55,299 nucleotides of DNA from Lactococcus sp. dk101 (GTDB lineage Bacteria; Bacillota; Bacilli; Lactobacillales; Streptococcaceae), in the NCBI RefSeq assembly GCF_009601055.1, contig NZ_WITI01000013.1:1-55299 (forward strand), read 5' to 3'. Numbering within the stretch: position 1 is the first letter of the stretch; every line of letters begins with the position of its first letter. Positions 43,894 to 52,484 of the stretch are shown here, one piece after another. The notes under the pieces were generated by a model. That model was given only the letters and a program-made list of their open reading frames with translations, had not been told where the DNA came from and made no database searches. The translations under genes were made by a program, and so were the position numbers.

Positions 43894-45633
43894 TTAGTCC
43901 TCCTGTGCTTTCTGTGTTTGATAAATTTCTTGATAAATTTTGTTCGTTTCAACAAGTTCTTGGTGTGTTCCTTGACCGACTAATTTTCCTTGATCAAGTA
44001 CCAAGATATTATCTGCATGAACAACAGAAGAAATCTTTTGAGCAATAATAATGGTTGTTGTCTCTTTTAAATCTTTGTCCAATGCTTCTTGGACTAATTT
44101 TTCAGATTTTGCATCAAGAGCTGATGTAGAATCGTCCAAAATCAAAACGTTTGGATTTTTTACAATCCCACGAGTAATGGACATTCTTTGCTTTTGACCA
44201 CCTGAGAAGTTATTCCCACGTTCTTCAACTTGAGCTTCGTATTGTCCATCTTTTGTTTCGATAAATTCAGCAGCTTGAGCAATCCGTGCTGCACGAGTGA
44301 TTTCTTCTTCCGTCGCGTCAGCTTTCCCTTGCTTAATGTTTCCTGCAATGGTACCTGAGAACAAGATTGCCTTTTGCAAAACGATTGAAATGTTTGATTT
44401 CAAAGTACCACGACTCAAGCTCTTGAGGTCTTTTCCTCCAACAAAAATCGTTCCTTCTGTTGGGTCAAACAAACGTGGAATCAGTTGTGCAAGTGTTGAT
44501 TTACCCGCACCTGTTGCACCAACAATACCGACCATTTGACCGGGTTGAATTTCAAAACTGATGTCCTTCAAGGTTGGTTCAGCATCGTTTGGATAATTGA
44601 AGCTAACATGATCAAATTTAACTGATCCTGTCAATTTTTCGTCTTTGGCATTTTCATCAAATGACATGGCAGGTTCTGTATTCAGTACTTCATTGATACG
44701 ACCGATAGAAACCATCCCACGTGAGGCAAACATTGAAATCATTCCGCCCATGATGATGGCAAACATAATCATTCCCATGTAAGTCATGAATGTTGCAATC
44801 CCACCGATACTGTCTTGGGCGATTTTAGTAGAATCTGTCACAAATGTTGATACAAGATAAATTCCTAACCAAATCGCACCTTGACCAATAACTGTAAACA
44901 ATGGAATCATGGCAGAGAAAAGCTTCCCTACTGCCCAGTTATGATCGTAAAGTTCATCTGATGTCTTATCAAAACTATCGATTTGATTTTGTTCCTGAAC
45001 AAATGATTTTACAACACGCGCCCCACGTAAGTTTTGCTTGGCAATCGCATTGATCTTATCTGTTAATTTTTGGAATGCCATGAAGTGAGGCCCCATGCGT
45101 CCCATCAAAATGGCAGTTACCAATACAATAGCCACGATCAAAAGCAAAGTTACCCACCAAAGTTGTGGCAGAGTTGTGATAGAAAGGATGACGGCTCCGA
45201 TTAAAAGGACAGGTATTCTCATTAAGATTTGGAAAACCATCATCATCAAATTTTGGACTTGGTTGACGTCATTTGTCATGCGGACAACCAGATTTCCTGA
45301 GTTGAAATTTTCGATATTTTCATATGAAAATGTGTTGATTTTTTTATAAGTGGCTTCGCGGACATCCGCACCAATTTCTTGTGCCAAACGGGCTGCACTC
45401 AAAGTACTGGCGATAGCCCCGATTATCCCAATCGCAGCAACGATCAGAAGTTCAATTCCGTAGCCTTGGATTTTATCAGACATCTCATGGCGTGTATAAG
45501 TCGTCGATGACATTACCGTCATAATACTTTTCATGATTTGTGGCTGATAGAGCTGTACCGCGGCATAAAGGACTGTCGAAAGAATAGAAAAAATGGCAAT
45601 CCACTTATGTTTCATGATTGATTTGAAGATCAT
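43894..45633 (-). CDS. lmrC: Heterodimeric ABC multidrug exporter, LmrC-like subunit
   Basis: The ATG at 45633, preceded by AAAGGGA, gives 579 residues starting MIFKSIMKHKWIAIF; the open frame runs 25 codons further without a start site. Six membrane helices precede an ATPase with GATGAGKST, a normal signature FSGGQKQRM, but Asp in place of the catalytic Glu (LILDDSTSALD) and Gln in place of the switch His (IIAQKISS). So one ATP site of the heterodimer is degenerate, as in LmrCD. The usual lmrR regulator gene is not adjacent; upstream is a CDF exporter. Confidence 0.88.
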   Translation of the reverse strand: MIFKSIMKHKWIAIFSILSTVLYAAVQLYQPQIMKSIMTVMSSTTYTRHEMSDKIQGYGIELLIVAAIGIIGAIASTLSAARLAQEIGADVREATYKKINTFSYENIENFNSGNLVVRMTNDVNQVQNLMMMVFQILMRIPVLLIGAVILSITTLPQLWWVTLLLIVAIVLVTAILMGRMGPHFMAFQKLTDKINAIAKQNLRGARVVKSFVQEQNQIDSFDKTSDELYDHNWAVGKLFSAMIPLFTVIGQGAIWLGIYLVSTFVTDSTKIAQDSIGGIATFMTYMGMIMFAIIMGGMISMFASRGMVSIGRINEVLNTEPAMSFDENAKDEKLTGSVKFDHVSFNYPNDAEPTLKDISFEIQPGQMVGIVGATGAGKSTLAQLIPRLFDPTEGTIFVGGKDLKSLSRGTLKSNISIVLQKAILFSGTIAGNIKQGKADATEEEITRAARIAQAAEFIETKDGQYEAQVEERGNNFSGGQKQRMSITRGIVKNPNVLILDDSTSALDAKSEKLVQEALDKDLKETTTIIIAQKISSVVHADNILVLDQGKLVGQGTHQELVETNKIYQEIYQTQKAQED

Positions 45634-45737
45634 AAATTCCCTTTCTTTAGGAAGAAGTGTATAAAATAAAACTGTCGGTGATTTCTGCTTGTTGCAAAAA
45701 GTTAACAAAACATTACAGAATTCCGATAAATCGTATT

Positions 45738-45766
45738 ATTATATCATCATTTTTTTTGAGAAGCAA
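45738..45766 (-). promoter_or_regulatory. lmrCD promoter
   Basis: On the minus strand TTGCTT, 17 bases, TATAAT, about 100 bases before lmrC. The region 45767-45900 between this and the CDF gene is AT-rich with no gene; no LmrR-like operator is obvious. Confidence 0.65.
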
Positions 45767-45901
45767 GTGCTTATATTTTCTTCCTTTATTTAGTTTTTTA
45801 TTATATAAGCTAACTAATATAGTCTAACGTTTTTCTTCGCTTAAGTCAACGTTTTTATCATATTTACAGGATATTTTCGGCACTGCGAACGGAATTTTTG
45901 A

Positions 45902-45907
45902 TATAAT
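45902..45907 (+). promoter_or_regulatory. -10 element of the CDF exporter gene
   Basis: TATAAT 34 bases ahead of the ATG; the -35 region is poor. CGGAG lies at the expected position for the ribosome binding site. Confidence 0.5.
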
Positions 45908-45940
45908 AGAAAGACATGTAAAAAATAGGACGGAGCCATC

Positions 45941-47158
45941 ATGCAAAATACACGTTCAAATAATCTCAAACTGGCTGAAAAAGGCGTTTGGGTTTCGATT
46001 TTAGCTTATATTGTTTTGTCAATCGGGCAAATCGTTGTTGCACAGCTGACCCATTCAGCAGCCTTGAAAGCCAACGGTTTTAATAACTTAACTGATATTT
46101 TAGGAAACATTGCCATTCTCATTGGTTTGCGCATCGCACGTATTCCTGCTGACAACGATCATGTTTACGGTCATTGGAAAATCGAGTCTATTGCAAGTCT
46201 CGTTTCCAGCTTCATCATGTTCTTTGTTGGTTTTGAAGTCTTACGTGATACCATTACCAATATCGTTACCGGTAAAGAAGAAGCCATTGATCCAATCGGG
46301 GCAGTGGTTGCTCTATTTTCAGCCTTTATCATGATTGGCGTTTATTTTTACACCAACCGTTTGGCAAAAAAGACAAAGTCTCAAGCCTTGCTTGCTGCCA
46401 GTAAAGATAATCTCAGTGACGCTGTTACTTCAATAGGGACTGCGATTGCTATTCTTGCTTCTGTTATTAAACTAAGCTGGCTTGATGAGGCGATGGCCCT
46501 TCTGATTGCGGCTTTTATCTTAAAAACAGCCTATGACATTTTCAAGGACTCGGTTTTCTCGCTTTCTGATGGATTCGATGAAACTTTAATAGAAGAATAC
46601 ATTAAAGCTATCTCACTCGCACCAAAAGTATCTCGCGTCAAACTCGTTCGCGGAAGAACTTATGGAAGCAATATCTTTCTTGATGTCGTTGTCGAAATGT
46701 CACCTGATTTGAGCGTTTTCGAAAGCCATGCGGCAACTGAAAATATTGAAAAGTTATTGATTGATCAGTTTGAGGTCTATGATGTAGATGTGCATGTTGA
46801 GCCAGCTGAACTTCCTGAAGTCGAACATTATGCTTCACGAGCCTTGGAATTATTAGAAAAAGAAGAAAAAGTTTTAAACTTAAACCAGCTTGAACAACTT
46901 TTGGCACCTGAATATCATGAAATTTCACTTGATGGAAGTCCTGTCAGTCGCCAGCAAAAGTTGTCAGCACTGACAGAAAATCCGTTGACAGAGAAAAATC
47001 TGGCACTGAAAGCTTATCATTCCGAACAAATCAGTAAAAAAACCTTTATCCTTACTTACGAATATGTTGAACATGGGCAAGTATTTGAAGTCAGTAGCTT
47101 GTGGCGCAGACATGATTATTGGCTTTGTATGTTCCGTCAAATCACACCTAAAAAATAA
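45941..47158 (+). CDS. CDF-family cation exporter, MntE-like, with extra C-terminal domain
   Basis: A 405-residue cation diffusion facilitator. Six membrane helices carry the metal site residues NGFNNLTD in helix 2 and DNLSD in helix 5 (N/D rather than the His of zinc exporters), which together with size resembles manganese exporter MntE of streptococci. A ferredoxin-like cytoplasmic domain follows (to about residue 290), then about 110 residues that look like a separate alpha+beta (NTF2-like) domain. A palindrome copy (46962-46975) encodes 'LSALTE' in the linker. Metal specificity is inferred. Confidence 0.85.
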   Translation: MQNTRSNNLKLAEKGVWVSILAYIVLSIGQIVVAQLTHSAALKANGFNNLTDILGNIAILIGLRIARIPADNDHVYGHWKIESIASLVSSFIMFFVGFEVLRDTITNIVTGKEEAIDPIGAVVALFSAFIMIGVYFYTNRLAKKTKSQALLAASKDNLSDAVTSIGTAIAILASVIKLSWLDEAMALLIAAFILKTAYDIFKDSVFSLSDGFDETLIEEYIKAISLAPKVSRVKLVRGRTYGSNIFLDVVVEMSPDLSVFESHAATENIEKLLIDQFEVYDVDVHVEPAELPEVEHYASRALELLEKEEKVLNLNQLEQLLAPEYHEISLDGSPVSRQQKLSALTENPLTEKNLALKAYHSEQISKKTFILTYEYVEHGQVFEVSSLWRRHDYWLCMFRQITPKK

Positions 47159-47188
47159 AAAAACTGATGCTAGCATCAGTTTTTCTTT
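47158..47188. terminator. Bidirectional terminator
   Basis: AAAAAACTGATGC-TAGCATCAGTTTTT, a perfect palindromic stem between convergent CDF and pepN. Confidence 0.88.
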
Positions 47189-47189
47189 A

Positions 47190-49730
47190 TTACATTTTTT
47201 CTGAAATTTCAGCAAGGCTAGCAACAACTGCTTCCTTTTGATTTTCAATCAAATTCACGCGAGCTTCAATTTGCTTGATTCCCATCTTGATTGAACGACC
47301 AAGTCCAAGAATATCAAGTTTTGGTTCAAAGAATGCTTTGTATTCAGCCAATTTTTCAGCTGTTTTAAAGACATTTGCTGGGTAAATAACAAACTTGTCA
47401 AAGCTCATGTCGCCACCGAGTTTTTCTTTAACCCATTCCCAATTTTCTTTAGCCCAAGCCCATGCGGTATCTTGACTGAAGTCTTTGTTTAAGACACGCA
47501 AGTACCATGATGAGATATCTTGAGGTTTGATGATTTCGCCATCTTTCATGTCTTTAAGAATGAGAGCTGTGATTTCTGGATCTTTAGCGTTTGCTACAGC
47601 AGCAGAAAGTTCGCCTTTGTATTCAGCAACACTCGTTTTCACGTAAGTGCCGATAAATGATTTAACCAAAGCCATGTCGTTTTTCGTTTTGATTTCATTG
47701 CTCAAAACAATCAAACGAATGTCAGCAGGAATTGTTTCCATCTTGTCAGCGTGTGCAGCAAAAATTTCACTTGCTTTCGCTTTTGCTTCTGCATTGTCAG
47801 CAGCAATCATCTTGTTCAACACGAGACCACGTTGTGTTTCATCATCTGAACTTTCGCCAACGATTTTTTCCCAACCAAGTCGAGCATAATCTTTACTGAA
47901 CAAGGCATCTACTGTCTTATGGAAGTCTTTTTCTGCGCTTGAGTCTTCATCAACGAACAATTCAACATCTGCAATCACTTGGTTCAGGGCTTGCGAAACG
48001 ATGTAAGATTTTTCATCTGTAAAGTATGGCAATAATTTAACTACTTCAGCATAAGAAATCACTTCACCTTTGGCCAAATTCTTACGGTCTTGCAAGATTT
48101 GGAATTTAGTGATTTCGTCAAGTTCTGTCAGTGCTGACACAAGTTCTTCCAACAATGATGCTTCATAATTAACCACATAGTGTGCGGCATTTTGATCATT
48201 CAAGCGGAAAGCCACACCTTTATTGGCTGCTTTCAAGCTAGCAAAGCCTGCTACACGCACTTCACGTTCACCAAGAACATCTGGTAAACCAGTCCATGAA
48301 CTGTTAAGTGGCACTTGCCACAAGCGTCCAACTTCTTCGCCTTCACCAATGAAGAATTGTTTTTGTGAAAGGACAAGTTCGTCGCCTTCAACACGAACAT
48401 CAACCACTGGATAACCAGGTTGATCAAGCCATGAACTCATAAGGCCAGCAACATCTTTTCCTGACGTTTCAGAAAGGGCAACCCACAAGTCATTTCCGAC
48501 AGTGTTACCGTATTTGTGTGTTTCAAAGTAATTGTGCAAACCAGCTGAGAAATCAGTATCGCCAAGCCATTTGCGGAGCATCACCATGAGACGCGCTCCT
48601 TTGGCATAAACGATTGCTGGGTCAAACAAAGTATTGATTTCGTCTGGGTGTGTTACTTCAACGTGGACAGATTGAACACCGTCAGTTGCATCACGGTTCA
48701 AAGCCATGTTTGCTTCAACGATTGAGAAGTGATTCCAAATGTCCCATTCAGGATGCAAGGCATCACAAGCAACGTATTCCATCATGTTGGCAAATGATTC
48801 ATTGAGCCACAAATCATCCCACCATTTCATTGTAACTAAGTCGCCAAACCATTGGTGAGCAAGTTCGTGACAGATAACAGATGCCACATATTGTTTGCTT
48901 GCTGCTGTCGCATTGTCTGGGTCAACGAGCATACAAACTTCACGATAAGTGATACAGCCCCAGTTTTCCATTGCTCCAGCAGAGAAGTCAGGCAAGGCAA
49001 CGTTCCAACTGTGTGCAAGTGGGTATGGTGTCTTGAAGTAATCTTCATAGAATTCAATACATTTTGTTGCAATTTCAAGCGGGAAATCAAGTGCTTCTGG
49101 TTTATGTGCTTTCGTTGAGAATGTCCCAACAGTGACACCTGATTTTGTTTTCGCTGTCTTGTATTGCATATCGCCAAAGACAAAGGCAAGCAAATATGAA
49201 CTCATTTTTACAGTACGTTCAAAGACGTGAATGCCTTCAATGTTAAGCAATTCAGGCATGTTAGAAATGATTGTATCGCCTGGTTCTTCGTCAAATTTGA
49301 CAGACAAATCAAAAGTTGCTTTTGCTTCAGGTTCATCGATTGATGGGAAGGCTTGACGTGCAAAATGGCTTTCAAATTGCGTACCAATAAGCATTTTCTT
49401 TTCGCCATTCACTTCGTAATATGAAGGGTAAATTCCCATCATGTTATCTGTGATTTTGCCTTCATATTCAAATAAAATTGTGACATTTCCTGTAGTTCCA
49501 ACGCCAACAACAACTTCTTCATTTTCATAATCATTCATAAAATTGGTATCAACGCTAAAGACGCGAACATTGTGGATATGCAAATCTTTCGCATGGAAAT
49601 AGACGTTTTCGCCTTTTGCTTCCCCTTTGATTGCGACTTGACCTTTAAAAGTCTTTGTTTTGCGGTCAATATCAAGGAAAATCTTGTAGTTTTCTGGCAC
49701 AAATGTGTCAATAAGGTGTTTTACAGCCAT
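47190..49730 (-). CDS. pepN: Aminopeptidase N
   Basis: An 846-residue M1 metallopeptidase, the usual size of lactococcal PepN. GAMEN (SAGAMENWG, about residue 255) and the zinc site HELAHQ-x18-E (ICHELAHQWFG ... NESFANMM) are intact. It removes N-terminal residues from peptides in the cytoplasm, downstream of peptide uptake by systems such as Opt. A palindrome copy (48126-48139) encodes 'VSALTE'. Confidence 0.96.
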   Translation of the reverse strand: MAVKHLIDTFVPENYKIFLDIDRKTKTFKGQVAIKGEAKGENVYFHAKDLHIHNVRVFSVDTNFMNDYENEEVVVGVGTTGNVTILFEYEGKITDNMMGIYPSYYEVNGEKKMLIGTQFESHFARQAFPSIDEPEAKATFDLSVKFDEEPGDTIISNMPELLNIEGIHVFERTVKMSSYLLAFVFGDMQYKTAKTKSGVTVGTFSTKAHKPEALDFPLEIATKCIEFYEDYFKTPYPLAHSWNVALPDFSAGAMENWGCITYREVCMLVDPDNATAASKQYVASVICHELAHQWFGDLVTMKWWDDLWLNESFANMMEYVACDALHPEWDIWNHFSIVEANMALNRDATDGVQSVHVEVTHPDEINTLFDPAIVYAKGARLMVMLRKWLGDTDFSAGLHNYFETHKYGNTVGNDLWVALSETSGKDVAGLMSSWLDQPGYPVVDVRVEGDELVLSQKQFFIGEGEEVGRLWQVPLNSSWTGLPDVLGEREVRVAGFASLKAANKGVAFRLNDQNAAHYVVNYEASLLEELVSALTELDEITKFQILQDRKNLAKGEVISYAEVVKLLPYFTDEKSYIVSQALNQVIADVELFVDEDSSAEKDFHKTVDALFSKDYARLGWEKIVGESSDDETQRGLVLNKMIAADNAEAKAKASEIFAAHADKMETIPADIRLIVLSNEIKTKNDMALVKSFIGTYVKTSVAEYKGELSAAVANAKDPEITALILKDMKDGEIIKPQDISSWYLRVLNKDFSQDTAWAWAKENWEWVKEKLGGDMSFDKFVIYPANVFKTAEKLAEYKAFFEPKLDILGLGRSIKMGIKQIEARVNLIENQKEAVVASLAEISEKM

Positions 49731-49814
49731 AATTTCTCCTATTTTTCAGTATTAACTTAATTATATCAAATTGAGTACAAAATTTCGAGTACTGACAAAT
49801 GTAATTTATAAAAA

Positions 49815-49842
49815 GACAAAAAATGCCCCGAAGGACATTTTT
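49815..49842 (-). terminator. tpx terminator
   Basis: AAATGTCC-TTCG-GGGCATTT followed by T-run on the minus strand; a stable UUCG-type loop. Confidence 0.85.
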
Positions 49843-50324
49843 TATTTTGTTGCTGCTAGAGCTGCCTCATAGTTTGGTTCATCAGTAATCTCAGTCAAAA
49901 TTTCGTGATAAGTAATCTGACCCGCTTTGACAACGAACGTTGCACGCGCAAGTTTGCCGCTCATTTCTCCGTCAGTCATCAGCAAACCGTAAGCTCGTCC
50001 AAAATCTCCGTTGTCAGAAAGGACTGTCATGTCAACACCTTCCGCTGCACACCAGTTTTTTTGTTGGTCTTTCGTATTGTTAGAAATACTCAAAAAATCA
50101 ATCTCATGATGTTTGCTGGCTTCAAGATTAAAATGCTTGGTCTGCAAAGAACAAACACGCGTATTGATGTCAGGGAAAACACTGATAAGAACTGGTTTTG
50201 TCAGCTCTGACAAGCGAATGGTTTGACCTGCTAAATCTGTCAAAGCAAAATCAGGTGCAGCTCCTTCAATAACTGGGTTGATTGTCGTTAATTTTTCTCC
50301 GTGGCGCTTCAAATCAAATGACAT
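49842..50324 (-). CDS. tpx: Thiol peroxidase (atypical 2-Cys peroxiredoxin)
   Basis: The ATG at 50324, with GAGGA before it, gives 160 residues. The peroxidatic Cys is in PDINTRVCSLQT and the resolving Cys in NWCAAEGVD, as in Tpx. It reduces peroxides with thioredoxin. A palindrome copy (50199-50212) encodes 'LSELTK'. Single gene. Confidence 0.93.
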   Translation of the reverse strand: MSFDLKRHGEKLTTINPVIEGAAPDFALTDLAGQTIRLSELTKPVLISVFPDINTRVCSLQTKHFNLEASKHHEIDFLSISNNTKDQQKNWCAAEGVDMTVLSDNGDFGRAYGLLMTDGEMSGKLARATFVVKAGQITYHEILTEITDEPNYEAALAATK

Positions 50325-50474
50325 GTTATTCCTCATTTTTCTATTATTTTATTATATTTCTATCATAACATTTTAAAAAATCTTAAAATAGAAATATGCT
50401 CATTTATTTATTTTCAGAAATTATTTAATTTTCTCTCATTTTTTGATATACTTGTTTTGAAAGTGATACAGAAT

Positions 50475-51179
50475 ATGGAAAAATGGATTTTAACTGCAGA
50501 TCAAGTCAAAATACACTATCAACTTTGCGGGCGTGGCCCTGTCATGATCTTTTTGCATGGAAATTCTCAATCCATGAAAGTTTTTAAGAAACAAGTCGCT
50601 TATTTTTCAAAATTCTACACCTGTTTAACGATTGATACCAGGGCTCATGGTCAAAGTATTTTTTTAGGCGAACGCATGACTTTTCGTGATCTTTCAGAAG
50701 ATGTTTTTAGTATTTTGGACAAAGAAAACATCAAAAAAGCAACTTTGCTCGGTTTTAGTGATGGGGCAAATACAGCCATGCTCCTCGCTGCTTTACAGCC
50801 CGAGCGGTTTACCGAACTCATTCTCAACGCTGGAAACCTTAATTTCAATGGGCTTTATTCTATTCTGCGTTTTATCTTCTCTTTTATCAATCGAATAAAA
50901 AACTGGTTCAAAATCAAGAGTCCAACATTGGAGCTGTTGACAGAAGATACGGGACTTGATTTGACTGATTTGTCTCAGATTTCGGCAAAAACACTGGTCT
51001 TGATTGGTCAGTTTGACGTGATCAAATACGGTCACGCGCGGGCAATCAAAAATGCCATTCCACATGCCAAACTCATCATTGCCCCATTTGCTTCTCATCT
51101 CTTTTTTAGAACGCAACCACATCGCTTTAATAGAATTGTAAGTCATTTTCTTAAGGCTGTCAGCACTGACAAACACTAA
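50475..51179 (+). CDS. Alpha/beta hydrolase
   Basis: Starting at the ATG at 50475 (MEKWILTADQ) the protein has 234 residues; a TTG at 50457 is also possible. The fold is clear: oxyanion-hole region FLHGNSQS, nucleophile elbow GFSDG, acid Asp in 'IGQFDVIKYG' and His in 'APFASHLFF'. A substrate cannot be named. Palindrome copy 51158-51171 makes up the last codons (AVSTDKH), so the C-terminus is set by the repeat. Confidence 0.8.
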   Translation: MEKWILTADQVKIHYQLCGRGPVMIFLHGNSQSMKVFKKQVAYFSKFYTCLTIDTRAHGQSIFLGERMTFRDLSEDVFSILDKENIKKATLLGFSDGANTAMLLAALQPERFTELILNAGNLNFNGLYSILRFIFSFINRIKNWFKIKSPTLELLTEDTGLDLTDLSQISAKTLVLIGQFDVIKYGHARAIKNAIPHAKLIIAPFASHLFFRTQPHRFNRIVSHFLKAVSTDKH

Positions 51180-51219
51180 CCCTATTCAAATTTTTATTTT
51201 AATATGTTAGAATTATGTT

Positions 51220-51720
51220 ATGACAAATATACAATTATCTTTTGCCGAACTTACAGATTTAGACGACATCATGACTGTGGAAACGAGCTGTTTCACTGCT
51301 GACGAAGCTTCTTCTCGGGCATCAATGCTTGAGCGGATTGAAAAGAATGCTGATACTTTCATTGTAGCAAGAGACATGGACAAAAATGGCCAAGTGATTG
51401 GTATGATTGTTGGCCCAACATCAAGCAATCGCTACATCACAGATGATTTATTTGTCCGTTCTGACAAAAACAAAGCCTCTGATAAATTTCAAACTGTCAC
51501 CAGTCTTGCCGTACTGAAAGAGTATCGCAAACACAAAATTGCCAGTCGTTTAATCAAAAAATTGATTGAAGTCAGCAAAGCCAGCAACCGAGAGCTCATT
51601 AGTTTAACTTGCCTCAAGTTTCTCATTCCATATTATGAAAAACAAGGCTTTACCAATGAAGGACGCTCTGAGTCGCAACTTGCAGGCGAAGTCTGGTACA
51701 ACATGACTTATCAGCTCTGA
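51220..51720 (+). CDS. GNAT family acetyltransferase
   Basis: A 166-residue N-acetyltransferase with 'VGMIVGPTSS'-like strand 4 and the acetyl-CoA loop near 'VLKEYRKHKIASRLIKKL' (R/Q-x-x-G/A variant) and a late 'YYEKQGFTNEG'. The substrate is unknown. The ATG has no strong ribosome binding site. The last codons (TATCAGCTCTGACA) are a nearly complete palindrome copy. Confidence 0.8.
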   Translation: MTNIQLSFAELTDLDDIMTVETSCFTADEASSRASMLERIEKNADTFIVARDMDKNGQVIGMIVGPTSSNRYITDDLFVRSDKNKASDKFQTVTSLAVLKEYRKHKIASRLIKKLIEVSKASNRELISLTCLKFLIPYYEKQGFTNEGRSESQLAGEVWYNMTYQL

Positions 51721-51723
51721 CAA

Positions 51724-51763
51724 TAAAAAAACACCTCGATTTTCTCACTCGAAGTGTTTTTTA
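51724..51763. terminator. Bidirectional terminator
   Basis: AAAAACACCTCGA and TCGAAGTGTTTTT arms with a short loop, between convergent GNAT and the membrane protein. Confidence 0.85.
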
Positions 51764-52390
51764 TTTCTCAAATTCAAAGACACGCAAATCGCCCTTGTTA
51801 CTTTCAAACAAGGCAGAATGAATGGTCAACTTGATAAGCGCCATTTTTGCTGCATTTTCATGAAGCGAACGAATTTTTGGCTCATTTGTAAGCTCTGACA
51901 GGATTTGTTCGCCCTCAAATATCTCTGCTGTCACTCGATTTGAGGACAAGCGGCAATCTCCCGCCGCATGATTAAACCAGCTCGTAAAGCTGACCGCACT
52001 GTTTTGCTCAATTATCTTAAGTTTTGACGCCCGTTTATCCGATACCATGTACCACACATTTTCCGCATGCTCCGATTGAAGGTAGCTCATGATACTTGTT
52101 GATGAATTTCCATTTTGACTATAACTCAAGACAATATAACCTGGCAATTCTTTCAATATCTTAGAAAATTCTCCCCCGTCAGCCTGACTTCCAACCGTAT
52201 TTTCCTTTTTCTTCGCCTTAAGCACTGTCAAAGCCACAAGTGGCAAAATCAAGATAAGATAAGCAAGCAGCACTGACAGAATGACTGTCAACCAAGAATA
52301 TCCCGCAAAATTTGTAGAAACAAGTCCTAACAGAACTGCTGCAGAAATCAAAAAAATAAGGAATAATTGCATAAAACGTTTAAAATACAT
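51761..52390 (-). CDS. Membrane-anchored PNPOx-like protein
   Basis: The ATG at 52390, eight bases after GGAG, gives 209 residues (MYFKRFMQLFLIFL). Two membrane helices at about 5-27 and 32-56 precede a soluble domain with 'AENVWYMVSDKRASKLKIIEQN' and 'AAGDCRLSSNRVTAEIFEG', which looks like the split-barrel flavin-binding fold of pyridoxamine-phosphate-oxidase-like proteins. The cofactor cannot be confirmed. This arrangement, with the barrel on a membrane hairpin, is uncommon. Confidence 0.6.
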   Translation of the reverse strand: MYFKRFMQLFLIFLISAAVLLGLVSTNFAGYSWLTVILSVLLAYLILILPLVALTVLKAKKKENTVGSQADGGEFSKILKELPGYIVLSYSQNGNSSTSIMSYLQSEHAENVWYMVSDKRASKLKIIEQNSAVSFTSWFNHAAGDCRLSSNRVTAEIFEGEQILSELTNEPKIRSLHENAAKMALIKLTIHSALFESNKGDLRVFEFEK

Positions 52391-52450
52391 TTTTTCTCCA
52401 TTTCTAATCACTTTTATTTTATCACAAAATAAAGCTCTCGGAATTTAAAA

Positions 52451-52482
52451 ATAAAAAAAGCCGACATTCCTGTCAGCTTTTC
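52451..52482 (-). terminator. Terminator of the PIN-TRAM gene
   Basis: AAAGCTGACAGGAATGTCGG-type stem followed by seven T on the minus strand; the stem contains half of the repeated palindrome. Confidence 0.8.
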
Positions 52483-52484
52483 TT

